Assembly (NCBI RefSeq): GCF_900217905.1
Contig: NZ_OBMO01000004.1
Span: 62,001-126,000, forward strand
Length of the DNA stretch: 64,000 bases
Origin: Alloalcanivorax xenomutans
Lineage (GTDB): Bacteria > Pseudomonadota > Gammaproteobacteria > Pseudomonadales > Alcanivoracaceae
Reading direction: 5' to 3'
In this document: in pieces, positions 25,464 to 35,304 of the stretch
How positions within the stretch are numbered: position 1 is the stretch's first letter
Layout: each line of letters starts with the position of its first letter
Program-made: the position numbers and the translations under genes
Notes under the pieces: generated by a model
Seen by the model: the letters and a program-made list of their open reading frames with translations, nothing else
What the model was told of the DNA's origin: nothing
The model's database searches: none

Positions 25464-27151
25464 ATGCTCAACACGATGCTTTGAATGTGGAAGCCCTGGC
25501 CGACACCCATGAGGTGCTCAACCAGTCCGGCGATCTGCAGGATTACAACGCCTATGACTCCGACAATGCCCTGCGTGAAGCGGTGCGCCGCCACGGTGCG
25601 GGCTGGGCGGAACCGGCATTGTCCGCGCACGGTGCCAGGACCGGCAGTGCCGAGGTGATCGAGTGGGGTTTCCTGGCCAACGAAAACAAACCGCAATTCT
25701 TCTCTCACGACCGTCACGGTTACCGGGTGGATGAGGTGAAATATCACCCGGCCTATCACAACCTGATGGCGCTGGGGCTGGAGAGCGGCATCCATTCCGC
25801 GCCCTGGACCGACCCCAAGCCCGGCGCCCATGTGGCCCGGGCCGCGCGCAGCTACCTGCAGGCCCAGGCGGAAGCGGGCCATGGCTGCCCGCTGACCATG
25901 ACCTTCGCGGCGGTGCCCTCGATCCGGCTGACCCCATCCCTGGCCGAGGAATGGCTGCCGAAAATCCTCAACAACGGCTATGACCCGCGCAATGTGCCGC
26001 ACTATGAAAAGCAATCCCTGACCATCGGCATGGGCATGACCGAGAAGCAAGGCGGCTCCGATGTGCGGGCCAATACCACGCGCGCTTATGCGATCGGCGC
26101 TGGCGGCCCTGGCGAGGCCTACGAACTGATTGGCCACAAGTGGTTCACCTCCGCGCCCATGTGCGATGCCTTCCTGGTATTGGCGCGGACCGAAAAGGGG
26201 CTGAGCTGTTTTCTGGTGCCGCGCTGGCGGCCCGACGGCAGCAAGAATCCGATTCAAGTGCAGCGCCTGAAAAACAAGGTGGGTAACGTCTCCAACGCCT
26301 CCTCCGAGATCGAGCTGCGCGGAGCCCTGGGGTGGATGGTCGGCGAGGAAGGGCGTGGTGTGCCGGCGATCATCGAAATGGTGGCGATGACCCGCTTCGA
26401 TTGCATGATCGGCTCTTCGGCGGGGCAGCGTCAGGCGGTGGCACAGGCGGTCAATCACGCCAGTGGCCGGGCCGCGTTCGGCAAGACACTGATTGACCAG
26501 CCGCTGATGCGGAATGTGCTCGCCGACCTGCAATTGGAGGTGGAAGGCTCCCTGGCCATCGCCATGCGCATGGGCGAGGCGTTGGACAACACCGCGTTGG
26601 ACAGCGGCAACGAATATGAACAACTGCTGTTGCGGTTGGGGCTGCCGGCGGGTAAGTACTGGATCTGCAAGCGCACCCCGTTCCATGCCTACGAGGCCAT
26701 GGAATGTCTGGGCGGCAACGGCGCCATCGAGGAGTTCATGATGGCGCGTTTGTACCGGGAAGCGCCGATCAACGCGATCTGGGAAGGGTCCGGTAATGTA
26801 CAGGCGCTGGATATGCTGCGCGCTTTGGCGAAGACGCCGAAAGTGCTGGACGTGTGGTTCACGGAACTGGGTAAGGCAGCCGGCGCCGACAGCCGTCTGG
26901 ACCAGGCCGTGACCGCGTTGAAAGGTGAGTTCTCCGATATGGCGGATGCGGAATACCGTGCCCGCGACATCGTCGACCGCCTGTCACTGACCATGCAGGC
27001 CAGTCAGTTGGTGGCCGCCGGCAACAGCGCTGTGGCGGAGGCTTTCATCGCCTCCCGTCTGGGTGAGCACGGTGATCGCAACTACGGCACCCTGCCGCGC
27101 GGTCTGGATCTGGATACGATCCTGCAACGGGCCGACCCCTGGAGCGAATAG
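25460..27151 (+). CDS. Acyl-CoA dehydrogenase, AidB/isovaleryl-CoA-dehydrogenase-like
   Basis: A 563-residue flavoprotein of the AidB branch. LNQSGDLQDYNAYDSDNAL near the N-terminus and the GMGMTEKQGGSDVRANTTRA and LIGHKWFTSAPMCDAFLVLAR blocks are typical of AidB; the FAD-binding C-terminal domain contains ECLGGNGAIEEF. E. coli AidB (541 residues) is an alkylation-response protein that binds DNA and has weak isovaleryl-CoA dehydrogenase activity. It is translationally coupled to a TetR regulator and is not next to ada or alk genes, so alkylation response versus fatty or branched acyl-CoA oxidation stays open. Confidence 0.88.
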   Translation: MNAQHDALNVEALADTHEVLNQSGDLQDYNAYDSDNALREAVRRHGAGWAEPALSAHGARTGSAEVIEWGFLANENKPQFFSHDRHGYRVDEVKYHPAYHNLMALGLESGIHSAPWTDPKPGAHVARAARSYLQAQAEAGHGCPLTMTFAAVPSIRLTPSLAEEWLPKILNNGYDPRNVPHYEKQSLTIGMGMTEKQGGSDVRANTTRAYAIGAGGPGEAYELIGHKWFTSAPMCDAFLVLARTEKGLSCFLVPRWRPDGSKNPIQVQRLKNKVGNVSNASSEIELRGALGWMVGEEGRGVPAIIEMVAMTRFDCMIGSSAGQRQAVAQAVNHASGRAAFGKTLIDQPLMRNVLADLQLEVEGSLAIAMRMGEALDNTALDSGNEYEQLLLRLGLPAGKYWICKRTPFHAYEAMECLGGNGAIEEFMMARLYREAPINAIWEGSGNVQALDMLRALAKTPKVLDVWFTELGKAAGADSRLDQAVTALKGEFSDMADAEYRARDIVDRLSLTMQASQLVAAGNSAVAEAFIASRLGEHGDRNYGTLPRGLDLDTILQRADPWSE

Positions 27152-27180
27152 GCCGGTTCCACGAACTCCGCAACCCTGTG

Positions 27181-27280
27181 CTACGAAGCCGCTGTGGGAG
27201 ACTGCCTAGGCAGCGAATGGTTTTCTCTGCCGTTGGCAATATTCGCTTGCAAGCAAGCTTCCCACAGCGGCTCCGTGACT
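27181..27280. repeat. REP-like inverted repeat
   Basis: CTACGAAGCCGCTGTGGGAG (27181-27200) pairs with CTTCCCACAGCGGCTCCGTGA (about 27259-27279); inner words CAGCGAAT and ATTCGCTTGCAAGC also pair. Placed between two convergent genes, it probably ends both transcripts. Confidence 0.8.
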
Positions 27281-27340
27281 CTTCTCTGTGGGAAGCTGCG
27301 GAACGTGGTGGTGGCCCGCAATGCATTCCGTGTTTCGTGC

Positions 27341-28081
27341 TCAGAGCTTGATGCGATCCAGCAATTCGAACCACAGCGCCCGGTAGGCGTGGGCCGCCGG
27401 CGTGTGTGGGGCGAATTCCGCCACCGGTGCGCGGTGATCGCCCATCTGTTCCACATGGGTGGAGTAGGGGATCCAGGTCTGCAGGCTGTTACGCATGATT
27501 GGCGGCCGTTTTACCAGCAAATCCAGATGCAGGGCCCGGCGCCGGTCCACCATGTTGTAGAACGGGATCAGCTCCAGATTCTTGAGCTTCTTGCTGTCCA
27601 GCCAATCCCGCACCTGTTCCAGCGCGCGCAGGGAAAGGTGCGTCGGGATCACCGGCACCACCAGGTAATCAGCGGCGGAGAAAATGCTCTCGGCCACCGG
27701 GCTCAGGGTGGGCGGGCAATCCAGCAGCATTAACTCGTAGCTTTCGCCGAACGGTGCCACCAGCTGTCGCAGCTGGCCGCGACCGGTCTCCGCCAGTTTC
27801 AGGTCGGCATTGCGCAGGCTGATGTCGGAGGGAATGGCTTCCAGCAGCGGCCAGCGGGTTTCCCGCTTCAGGTTGCCCATGGGCTGCTTGCCTTTGAGAA
27901 CCGCGCCCGCCTTGTAGCCGGTGCCATCGTCGACACCGAGATAGAAACTGGCGGCGCCCTGCGGGTCCAGGTCCCAGAGCAGGGTACGGTGCTTCCAGCG
28001 GGCCGCGTGCCAGGCCACATTGATGGCCGTGGTGGTCTTGCCCACCCCTCCTTTCAGATTATAAAAGGCGATGGTTCGCAT
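27341..28081 (-). CDS. ParA family ATPase (orphan)
   Basis: A 246-residue deviant Walker ATPase. The N-terminal FYNLKGGVGKTTTAINVAW has the KGGxGKT loop with its signature lysine; the A' box is LWDLDPQGAASFYLG; Walker B is LLDCPPTLSP. The conserved region VVPVIPTHLSLRALEQV follows. No parB, partner cargo gene or parS-like site is visible next to it, so a role in chromosome partition is unlikely; such lone ParAs often place other large complexes. ATG at 28081 is preferred to an in-frame GTG nine bases upstream. It is divergent from the DUF4062 gene, with a hairpin repeat in the gap. Confidence 0.9.
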   Translation of the reverse strand: MRTIAFYNLKGGVGKTTTAINVAWHAARWKHRTLLWDLDPQGAASFYLGVDDGTGYKAGAVLKGKQPMGNLKRETRWPLLEAIPSDISLRNADLKLAETGRGQLRQLVAPFGESYELMLLDCPPTLSPVAESIFSAADYLVVPVIPTHLSLRALEQVRDWLDSKKLKNLELIPFYNMVDRRRALHLDLLVKRPPIMRNSLQTWIPYSTHVEQMGDHRAPVAEFAPHTPAAHAYRALWFELLDRIKL

Positions 28082-28252
28082 GATCGGCACTGATAGTGAT
28101 GGACGGTGTCCGGCAGGCTAGCACGAACCGGCCGGTGTGTCCCGCCATGACGGATGTGGGCCTGCTGTTGTGGAGAGGTTCCTTGTCGGGTATTCGCGCA
28201 GGGGCTTTAATCGGTGCTGGGGTCGCCGGTACCAGGAGGTACGGTGGGGGTA

Positions 28253-28317
28253 AGAGTCGGTGGTCAACGTTCCAGGACACGGAGAAGCACGGTCCTGGAA
28301 CGTTGACCACCGACTCT
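28253..28317. repeat. Long-stem hairpin repeat, copy 2 (short loop)
   Basis: Arms 28253-28278 and 28292-28317 are perfect reverse complements over 26 bp. The interior is only 13 nt, against 54 in the other two copies, so the inner hairpin has been lost. It lies in the middle of the 308-bp divergent gap between the ParA gene and the DUF4062 gene, where both promoters must be; nothing else was recognised there. Confidence 0.9.
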
Positions 28318-28389
28318 CCAAGAACTCCGAAACCGTTGTGGGGTAGTAGAGGTTGAGGGGCGATATTGTCAGGGGGCACAGGGAAAGCG

Positions 28390-29418
28390 ATGGGGTCGCA
28401 AGGAAACACGCTGATGGAAAAACGCCATCCGGTTTTTCTCAGCACCGGGTATCCGGATCCACTGGGGGTGCGCCAGAAGGTGCTGGCGCCGCTGTTGAAT
28501 CAGGCGCTGATGCCTTTGGGGATGGCGGCGTTGGATGACGGCGCCGATCACATGCCGCTGGCGCAGCGTCTGATCGACGACAGCGACTATGTGGTGTTGG
28601 TTCTCGGCGGGCTTTACGGCGCTCTGTCGCCGTTAGGGCTGAGCCAGATGCACCGCGAGTTCGTCTATGCCGCCACCAAGCGCAAACCGGTGCTGGCGTT
28701 CATTCACGAAGCGCCGTCGCTGCTGCCGGAAGCGGCCCGGGAGGGATCCCGTGAGGGGGCGGTGCGGCGCGACGATTTTGCCCGTCTGCTGCAGGGCAAG
28801 ACCCGTTGCCATACCTGGCGCGAGCCGGCGGATCTGGTGGAACGGCTGGCGCGGGTGTTGCCGGATTGGTTGCGAGCCCATCCGGCCGCCGGCTGGGTCC
28901 GGCCCGGCACCGCCGGCGGCACCGAGGACGCGGTTTTGCGCCGGCGGCTGGCGGCCCTGGAAGCGGAGCGCGAACGCTGGCTGACGGATCAACGGCCCGC
29001 GGCGGCGGCGCTGGCCCGTGGTGGCGATCCGGTGGAACTGGAATACAGTTGCGCGGTGTATCAGGGCGGTGCCTGCAAGCTGGCGCGGGGGCGCAGCCGT
29101 TGGCAATGGGAGGCGGTGTTCGGTTCGCTGGCACCGAAGATGCTGGAGGGCGCTAGCGAGGCGGTGTTGCGCAAGACGCTGGAGCAGGCGCTGGCGCGGC
29201 GCGCATTGGAGGAATTGAAACCCCGTTTTCCGGAGGCTCACGCGGTGCGCAATGTGACGCTGGCGGAGCCGGTGCTGCAGCAGATCAAGGTGCAGTTACG
29301 GGCGCTGGGTTTGATCCGTCACGATGAGAGAGGGGCAGGGCCGGGTTGCTGGCGGCTCACCGCCACCGGTGATGCCGCCATGACCCAACTGCTGGCGCGG
29401 CGCCGCGAAGGGGGGTAG
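28390..29418 (+). CDS. DUF4062 domain protein with C-terminal winged-helix-like region
   Basis: A 342-residue protein. The N-terminal domain (HPVFLSTGYPDPLGVRQKVL through KRKPVLAFIHEAPS, about residues 12-112) matches DUF4062, including the DSDYVVLVLGGLYG and MHREFVYA segments. A middle region (about 200-260) has YQGGACKLARGRSRWQWEAVF, and the end (about 265-340) looks like a winged helix (EPVLQQIKVQLRALGLI...GCWRLTATGDAAMTQLL). DUF4062 is often fused to NTPase or signalling domains, but here it stands alone with no NTPase. AGGGA lies five bases before this ATG; the ATG at 28414 is also possible. Function is unknown; a sensor or defence role would be guesswork. Confidence 0.75.
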   Translation: MGSQGNTLMEKRHPVFLSTGYPDPLGVRQKVLAPLLNQALMPLGMAALDDGADHMPLAQRLIDDSDYVVLVLGGLYGALSPLGLSQMHREFVYAATKRKPVLAFIHEAPSLLPEAAREGSREGAVRRDDFARLLQGKTRCHTWREPADLVERLARVLPDWLRAHPAAGWVRPGTAGGTEDAVLRRRLAALEAERERWLTDQRPAAAALARGGDPVELEYSCAVYQGGACKLARGRSRWQWEAVFGSLAPKMLEGASEAVLRKTLEQALARRALEELKPRFPEAHAVRNVTLAEPVLQQIKVQLRALGLIRHDERGAGPGCWRLTATGDAAMTQLLARRREGG

Positions 29419-29469
29419 CGCGGAAGGTACGAAAGGTTAAGCCCAAATCTCGCGGATCCGGATTCAGAG

Positions 29470-29545
29470 GTGGCTGCGAAGCCGCGGTAGGCTCCCGTAA
29501 AGGATTCGCTTGCAGGGCAAGCTCCTACCGCGGCTTTGTCGTCCG
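29470..29545. repeat. REP-like inverted repeat
   Basis: GCGAAGCCGCGGTAGGCTCC (from 29475) pairs with GCTCCTACCGCGGCTTTGTC (29521-29540), with GGATTCGCTTGCAGGGCAA inside. It sits between the convergent DUF4062 and proS genes, touching the proS stop region. Confidence 0.8.
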
Positions 29546-29550
29546 GGCGC

Positions 29551-31266
29551 TTACCGCCCGGCCAGCTTCTCCTTGAGCACTTCCACCACCCGATCCAGCG
29601 GCAGCTCCTCATTGTCTTCCGCGCCCCGGCGCTTGTATTCCAGTACTCCGCGGTCCAGTCCTTTTTCCGCCACCAGAATACGGTGGGGAATGCCGAGCAG
29701 TTCGGAGTCGCTGAACTTCACGCCCACCCGCTCTTTCTCACGGTCGTCGTAGAGCACCTCGATGCCGGCCTCGGTGAGGGTCTGGTAGAGCTGTTCGGCG
29801 GTGTCCTTTTCGCGCGGGCTCTTTTTCGGGTTGAGCGGCATCAATACCACCTGGAACGGGGCAATGGCTTCGGGCCAGATGATGCCGCGCTCGTCGTGAT
29901 TCTGCTCGATGGCGGCGGCCACGATGCGGCTGACGCCGATGCCGTAGCAGCCCATCGGCATGGTCACCGCCTTGCCGTTTTCGTCCAGCACGGTGGCGTT
30001 GAGGGCTTCGGAGTATTTGGTGCCGAGCTGGAAGATGTGGCCCACTTCGATGCCGCGTTTGATCACCAGGGTTCCCTGGCCATCCGGGCTTGGATCGCCG
30101 TTCACCACATTACGCAGGTCGGCCACTTCCGGCAGCGCCACATCGCGCTCCCAGTTGATATTGAAATGGTGCTTGCCGTCCTGGTTGGCGCCGGCGGCGA
30201 AGTCGCTCATCTTCGCCACGGTGCGGTCGACGATGCAGGGGATGGGCAGGTTCACCGGACCCAGGGAGCCGGGGCCGGCGCCGATGGCGGCGCGGATCTC
30301 CGCTTCCTCGGCGAAGGCCAGCGGCGCCGCCACCGCCTCCAGTTTTTCCGCTTTGACATCGTTCAGTTCATGGTCGCCACGGACCAGCAGGGCCACCAGA
30401 CCACCTTCCGCTCCTTTCACCACCAGGGTCTTCACGGTCTTTTCGATGGGCAGGTCGAACTGCGCCACCAGTTGCTCGATGGTTTTGGCGTCGGGGGTGT
30501 CCACCAGCGTCATTTCGGCGCCGGGAGCCGGCCGCTCGCCGGCGGGGGCCAGCGCTTCGGCCAGCTCCACGTTGGCGGCGTAGTCGGAGGTGTCGGAGAA
30601 CGCGATGTCGTCCTCGCCGGAGGCCGCCAGCACATGGAACTCATGGCTGGCGGCGCCGCCGATGGAGCCGGTGTCCGCTTCCACCGGGCGATAGTCCAGC
30701 CCCAGGCGGTCGAAGATCGCGCAGTAGGCGCGATGCATGTCCTGGTAGGTCTCGGCCAGCGATTCCGCGTTCAGGTGGAAGGAATAGGCGTCCTTCATGG
30801 TGAACTCCCGCGAGCGCATGACGCCGAAGCGCGGGCGGATCTCGTCGCGGAATTTGGTCTGGATCTGATAGAAGTTGAGCGGCAGTTGCTTGTAGCTGTG
30901 GATCTCGTTGCGCGCCAGATCGGTGATCACTTCCTCATGGGTGGGACCCAGACAGAAGCCGTTGTCGTGGCGGTCGGTGATGCGCAGCAATTCGGGGCCG
31001 TAGGCGCTGTCACGGCCGGATTCCTGCCACAGCTCGATCGGCTGCACCACCGGCATCAGTACTTCCTGGGCGCCGGCCCGTTCCATTTCCTCGCGCACGA
31101 TCCGCTCCACCTTGCGCAGCACGCGCAGGCCGCTGGGCAGCCAGGTATAGAGGCCGGATGCCAGCTTGCGGATCATGCCCGCGCGCAGCATCAACTGGTG
31201 ACTGATGACCACCGCGTCGGCGGGGGTTTCCTTGACGGTGGCAAGCAAATAGCGGGAAGTACGCAT
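29551..31266 (-). CDS. proS: Prolyl-tRNA synthetase
   Basis: A 571-residue class II synthetase, the same length as E. coli ProRS (572). It starts [20 protein letters not shown]; motif 2 includes [20 protein letters not shown] and motif 3 includes GCYGIGVSR. The inserted editing domain (about 225-400) that removes mischarged alanine is present, so this is the long bacterial type. The open frame extends 162 bp upstream of this ATG, but that part has no conserved sequence. It is a single gene, convergent with DUF4062 and divergent from the thioesterase. Confidence 0.97.
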   Translation of the reverse strand: MRTSRYLLATVKETPADAVVISHQLMLRAGMIRKLASGLYTWLPSGLRVLRKVERIVREEMERAGAQEVLMPVVQPIELWQESGRDSAYGPELLRITDRHDNGFCLGPTHEEVITDLARNEIHSYKQLPLNFYQIQTKFRDEIRPRFGVMRSREFTMKDAYSFHLNAESLAETYQDMHRAYCAIFDRLGLDYRPVEADTGSIGGAASHEFHVLAASGEDDIAFSDTSDYAANVELAEALAPAGERPAPGAEMTLVDTPDAKTIEQLVAQFDLPIEKTVKTLVVKGAEGGLVALLVRGDHELNDVKAEKLEAVAAPLAFAEEAEIRAAIGAGPGSLGPVNLPIPCIVDRTVAKMSDFAAGANQDGKHHFNINWERDVALPEVADLRNVVNGDPSPDGQGTLVIKRGIEVGHIFQLGTKYSEALNATVLDENGKAVTMPMGCYGIGVSRIVAAAIEQNHDERGIIWPEAIAPFQVVLMPLNPKKSPREKDTAEQLYQTLTEAGIEVLYDDREKERVGVKFSDSELLGIPHRILVAEKGLDRGVLEYKRRGAEDNEELPLDRVVEVLKEKLAGR

Positions 31267-31430
31267 AGTTTGTACGAATCCGGATCCAATGAAAGGCGAT
31301 TGACGGTGCCGAAGCGTTAAGTGGGCTATTCTACATAGTCGGCCCGGCGCTGACACCGGTACGCTTCCCGTCAAAGCGGGCCTCTGGCACCATTTGCCAA
31401 TCGCCGACTGAAGAAAGAAGGAAAACAACA

Positions 31431-31844
31431 GTGCTGAGCGCGCAGGAAGTACAGACCATTATGTACAACGGCTTGCCTTCGGCGGCCGATACCGCTTTGC
31501 AGGTGGAGTGGGTGGAAGGGAACCGGGCCCGGGTGCGTTATCCGTTTAAGCCGTCCATGATCCGCCCCGGCGGCACCATTTCCGGCCCGACCATGATGGG
31601 GTTGGCGGATTCCGCCATGTACGCGGTGATTCTGGGCCGGCTCGGGGCGCTGGAAATGGCGGTGACGCAAAACCTGAATATCAACTTTCTCAGCAAGCCG
31701 GCGCCGGTGGACATGATCGCCGACGCCGAGATCATCCGGCTGGGACGGCGCTCGGCGGTACTGGAAGTGCGTCTCTACAGCGTCGACAGCGATGACATGG
31801 TGGCCCATGTCACCGGCATCTACGCACTGCCGGCGACTACCTGA
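31431..31844 (+). CDS. PaaI family hotdog thioesterase
   Basis: A 137-residue hotdog-fold protein. The motif region [23 protein letters not shown] (about residues 44-66) corresponds to the PaaI-type active site, with an aspartate (D60) where a catalytic residue is expected. It most likely hydrolyses acyl-CoA thioesters, possibly aromatic or medium-chain. Its last eight bases overlap the end of tamB on the other strand. No degradation pathway genes lie next to it, so the substrate is open. Confidence 0.85.
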   Translation: MLSAQEVQTIMYNGLPSAADTALQVEWVEGNRARVRYPFKPSMIRPGGTISGPTMMGLADSAMYAVILGRLGALEMAVTQNLNINFLSKPAPVDMIADAEIIRLGRRSAVLEVRLYSVDSDDMVAHVTGIYALPATT

Positions 31845-34800
31845 ACTCCTTTTCCCAGATCAGATCGAGGGCCTGGCTCTTGCTGCTGGACTGGGCTTCC
31901 AGGTGCAGTTGCCGGGTCAGGGTGTAACGCAGCATCACCGTGGAGATGGCGTCGAAGATTCCCACGGCGTAGGTCAGGTACAGGCGCTCGGAGATTTGTT
32001 TGCCGAGCATCAGCGCGGCGTCCTCGGCGCCACCCCAGTCGCTGCCGATGGTGACTTCATCCAGCCCCAGGGTTTCACTGAGTTTTCTTGTCACGCCGCT
32101 ACCCTGCAGGCCGTAAATCGCCAGTGCCTGGGCCACCATGGCGGCATCGCTTTGATTGGCGTTGCTGAGCCCGCGGCCGGTGAGCAGGTAGGACATCGCC
32201 TCGCTCTCCTCCAGGGTTGGATCGGAGAAGATCAGCGCCTTCGGCTGCTGCAGGGTGCCGCTGATACGCACCCCCACCACCAGGCTTTCACTGGGAATCT
32301 TGCGGATGGCGAGGATATCCAGGCCCGGGTTCTCCGGCGGCCCCTGGAACATCAGGCGGCCGTTGTCGATGGCCAGGTTCTGGCCGTAGGCGCGGTAACG
32401 GCCTTCCTTGATGGTCAGGTTGCCGTTGAGCTGGGCCGGTTGATCCACCTTCTGACTCACTCGCAGATCGCCGCCCAGGGTGGCGGTGAGACCGAAGCCC
32501 TCGAAGCTGACCTTGTCGCCCAGTACCACGTCCACCGACATGGCGAAGGGCAGCGGCGCACGGTCCTCGGTCTCGGCGTCGATAATCACCTGGTCCGCAC
32601 TCACCGACACAGCGCTTTCCGGTAGTTCGCGGGGCTCAAGGTGAGCCTCGGGCACGGTCAGGGTGCCGTCCAGGGTGAGATCCTGACCGTTGCCCTGAAG
32701 CCGCAGGGCCGGGCTGACCCAGACCTTGGCGTCCGGGCGGTTGGCCACCTGCAGGCGCTCGCCATCGATGTTGAGCGTGACCGCCAGCGGCGACACCTCC
32801 GGTCGCCACTCGCCGTCCAGGGTCAGGGTGCCTTCGCCGAACCGGGCGCGCCCGTCCAGGCGCAACCCGGCGGCATCGCCGGCGGCGGTAAAGGTGATCT
32901 CCTCCATGGCGATCCCCAGTTCCGGCACACTGGCGCGGCCGCCGGTGAGATCGATCTGGCCGCTTAATCGTGGCGCGTCCTGTGTGCCACTGAGGTTCAA
33001 TTCGCCACGGACGGCGCCGTTCAGCTCGCCGATTTGCGGGATCAGGGCGGCGAAGTCATCGAGTTTGGGAATATCCAGACGCAGCCGGCCGTCAACCGGA
33101 GCCGCCGCGCTCAGGCGAGTGTTCAGCTCCGCGTCCAGGGAGCCGTGTCCGGCCACCACCAGGGCCAGTTGGCTGGCCAGACTGCCTTGTTGGAGGGTGC
33201 CGTCGAGACGGGCGGTATCCAGGTCGAAGACATGGTCCTGTCCGACATCGCGCACGGTCAGCCGGGTGTGGTCGGCGCTCAGGGTCCATTCTCCGTTGGC
33301 GGCGGCCAGGGTGCCGGAGAAGCGGCTGTCCAGGTTGATCTCGCCGGCCAGACTGAGCTGGTCGCCGAGCCAGGGATTCAACAGCGTCAGCGGCAAGCGC
33401 GCGAGCCGGGCTTCGGCGTTGAAGCGGCCGCCGTCGCCATGTTCACCGCCGAGGCAGAGACGGCCCTCGCCACTTTGGCGCTGCAGGCACAGTGTTTCCA
33501 ACTGCTGCCGGGCGGCGCTGACGCTGAACGGCGCCGGCGTATCCAGCGCCCAGTTGCCGGCACGCGGTTCACCGAGCCGCCACTGCTCGACCCGGCCGTG
33601 CCAGCGCCAGTCCTGGCTCAGCGCCGCCTGCAGGGCAAGTTCCAGCTCGGCGGCATCCTGGTGGGCGGCGATCGTCACCCTGTGATTCGAGCGGGTGCCC
33701 TGAACCGCCAGCGTCACTTGCTCCAGGCGTTGCTCGGCGCCCTGACTCACCGGGCCCAGGGTCACGTTCAGGCTTTGCTGGCCGTTGCCGGGCGTCAGGT
33801 TGTTGAAACGGGCATCAAGGCGGGGCAGCTGCCAATCTTCCCAGGCCAGTTGCTGGCCACTCAGTTCACCGCTGAGCAGCGGGTTTTCCAAGGTGCCGGC
33901 CAGCCGCCAGCGCAAATCAAGGGCGCCGCGGGCCGGACCTTGCCACGCTGACAAATCCGCCACCGTGGCGGTTCCCGCCAGCGCCAGCCGTTCCCCCACC
34001 TTGCCTTCGGCGGTGATCCGGTCCTGGCCCCAGCGGCCATTCAGCGTCAGGCTCAGATCGCCGCCGGCGGGCTGGCTGGCCTTGCCGGTCAGAGAAACCG
34101 GTTTCTTTTGCAGGGTGCCGGTGAGGGACAAAGGGTCCACGCTGACGCGCCAATCGTCATCACGCCAGTGTCCTTTGCTTTGGGCGCGCAGGGTCAGATT
34201 GCCGGGCCAGTCCGGTGCCACCAGCGCCGGGTCGAGGGCGTCGCCATTGACGTTGAGGTCCCAGGCCAGACCCTTCTCATAGGACAGACTGCCGGTGGCA
34301 TTGAGACGTTGGCCGGCGCCTTCCAGATGCAATTGCTTCAAGGCCATGGACCGGGTGCTGGCGGTGGCGTCCAGATTCAGCTTGAGCGGGTGGCCGTCCG
34401 CTTCCAGGTCGGCTTGGCCCTGGATTTGGAGGGCATCGAGGGGGCCCACGGTGGTCAGTTTGCCGGCGCCCAGCTGCACCGGCACGGGAGTGTCCACCGG
34501 CAGTGCCTGGGCCGGCCATTCATGGATCAGATCCAGATTCAGGGTGTGATCCCGCCAGGCGAGGCTGCCGTTAGTGCTCAGCGTCAGCGGCGCGCTGAGG
34601 TCGTGGCTGAGGTTCAGTTTGTCCAGGTCGCCACGGAAAATCAGCCGGCCACCCAGCCGAGGCGCGCCATCGTCTCCCGCGGCGGGGCGGCGCCAGAGCA
34701 GATCGCCCTGGGCCGGAAAGGGCGCGTGCAGGTTACCGGAGAGGCTGGCGTCCAGGCGGGTGTCGGCCACGGTGAGCGCGATCCGTGGCAGGTTCAGACG

Positions 34801-35304
34801 TTGCCAGGCGGCCCATTGCTGCCCTTCCAGATCCCGCAGTTGCAAGTTGGTGGCGCCTTCCAGAATCAGCTCGTTCAACGAGAAGGTATCGATGCGCACG
34901 CCCAGGGGCAGGGCGATGCTCTCGGGCAGGGTGAACGGTGTGTCATCCGGTGGTTGATCCGCAGGGGAGGGCGGTATATGCACCCTTACCCGGTCGGCGT
35001 GCAGTTCGCCCAGATACAGCCAGCCACGCAAGGCTTCCAGCGGCGCCAGCGAGAGACGCAGCTGGTGAAGGTCCACCACCAGCTCATCCTGGCGGTATTG
35101 CAAATGCGCCACTTGCGCGCCACTGAGCAAATTGCCTTGCCAGTCCTCAATGGTGAGTTCGCCGGGCAATACCGGTTTGACCCGCTCCAGTACCCAAAGA
35201 TTGCCGGCCCGGGAGGCGAGCAGTCCGTAGACGCCGGCTATCAACAGCAGCGGCAGCAGGATTACAACCAGAAGAGCGATTTTCAAGCCGCGCCAGCGCT
35301 TCAC
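31837..35304 (-). CDS. tamB: Translocation and assembly module subunit TamB
   Basis: A 1155-residue AsmA-like protein. One N-terminal transmembrane segment (KIALLVVILLPLLLIAGVYG, about 8-28) anchors it in the inner membrane. A very long beta-rich region follows that is expected to form a hydrophobic groove across the periplasm. The C-terminal DUF490 domain contains VGVRISGTLQQPKALIFSDP and EAMSYLLTGRGLS and ends LDLIWEKEF. It starts at a GTG that overlaps the tamA stop (GTGA), so the pair is translationally coupled. TamB works with TamA in outer-membrane protein insertion and with related AsmA proteins in phospholipid transport. The size is slightly below E. coli TamB (1259). Confidence 0.94.
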   Translation of the reverse strand: MKRWRGLKIALLVVILLPLLLIAGVYGLLASRAGNLWVLERVKPVLPGELTIEDWQGNLLSGAQVAHLQYRQDELVVDLHQLRLSLAPLEALRGWLYLGELHADRVRVHIPPSPADQPPDDTPFTLPESIALPLGVRIDTFSLNELILEGATNLQLRDLEGQQWAAWQRLNLPRIALTVADTRLDASLSGNLHAPFPAQGDLLWRRPAAGDDGAPRLGGRLIFRGDLDKLNLSHDLSAPLTLSTNGSLAWRDHTLNLDLIHEWPAQALPVDTPVPVQLGAGKLTTVGPLDALQIQGQADLEADGHPLKLNLDATASTRSMALKQLHLEGAGQRLNATGSLSYEKGLAWDLNVNGDALDPALVAPDWPGNLTLRAQSKGHWRDDDWRVSVDPLSLTGTLQKKPVSLTGKASQPAGGDLSLTLNGRWGQDRITAEGKVGERLALAGTATVADLSAWQGPARGALDLRWRLAGTLENPLLSGELSGQQLAWEDWQLPRLDARFNNLTPGNGQQSLNVTLGPVSQGAEQRLEQVTLAVQGTRSNHRVTIAAHQDAAELELALQAALSQDWRWHGRVEQWRLGEPRAGNWALDTPAPFSVSAARQQLETLCLQRQSGEGRLCLGGEHGDGGRFNAEARLARLPLTLLNPWLGDQLSLAGEINLDSRFSGTLAAANGEWTLSADHTRLTVRDVGQDHVFDLDTARLDGTLQQGSLASQLALVVAGHGSLDAELNTRLSAAAPVDGRLRLDIPKLDDFAALIPQIGELNGAVRGELNLSGTQDAPRLSGQIDLTGGRASVPELGIAMEEITFTAAGDAAGLRLDGRARFGEGTLTLDGEWRPEVSPLAVTLNIDGERLQVANRPDAKVWVSPALRLQGNGQDLTLDGTLTVPEAHLEPRELPESAVSVSADQVIIDAETEDRAPLPFAMSVDVVLGDKVSFEGFGLTATLGGDLRVSQKVDQPAQLNGNLTIKEGRYRAYGQNLAIDNGRLMFQGPPENPGLDILAIRKIPSESLVVGVRISGTLQQPKALIFSDPTLEESEAMSYLLTGRGLSNANQSDAAMVAQALAIYGLQGSGVTRKLSETLGLDEVTIGSDWGGAEDAALMLGKQISERLYLTYAVGIFDAISTVMLRYTLTRQLHLEAQSSSKSQALDLIWEKEFR

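Noticed and set aside
27341-28081. ParA gene as part of a chromosome partition locus
   Set aside because: No parB or centromere-like sites are nearby and the usual gidAB neighbours are absent.
29536-31320. 594-residue plus-strand frame opposite proS
   Set aside because: A shadow frame; it is rich in His, Gln and Val and starts inside the REP element.
31267-31428. 54-residue extension at the N-terminus of proS
   Set aside because: Bacterial ProRS starts at MRTSRYLL; the extra part overlaps the divergent promoter region.
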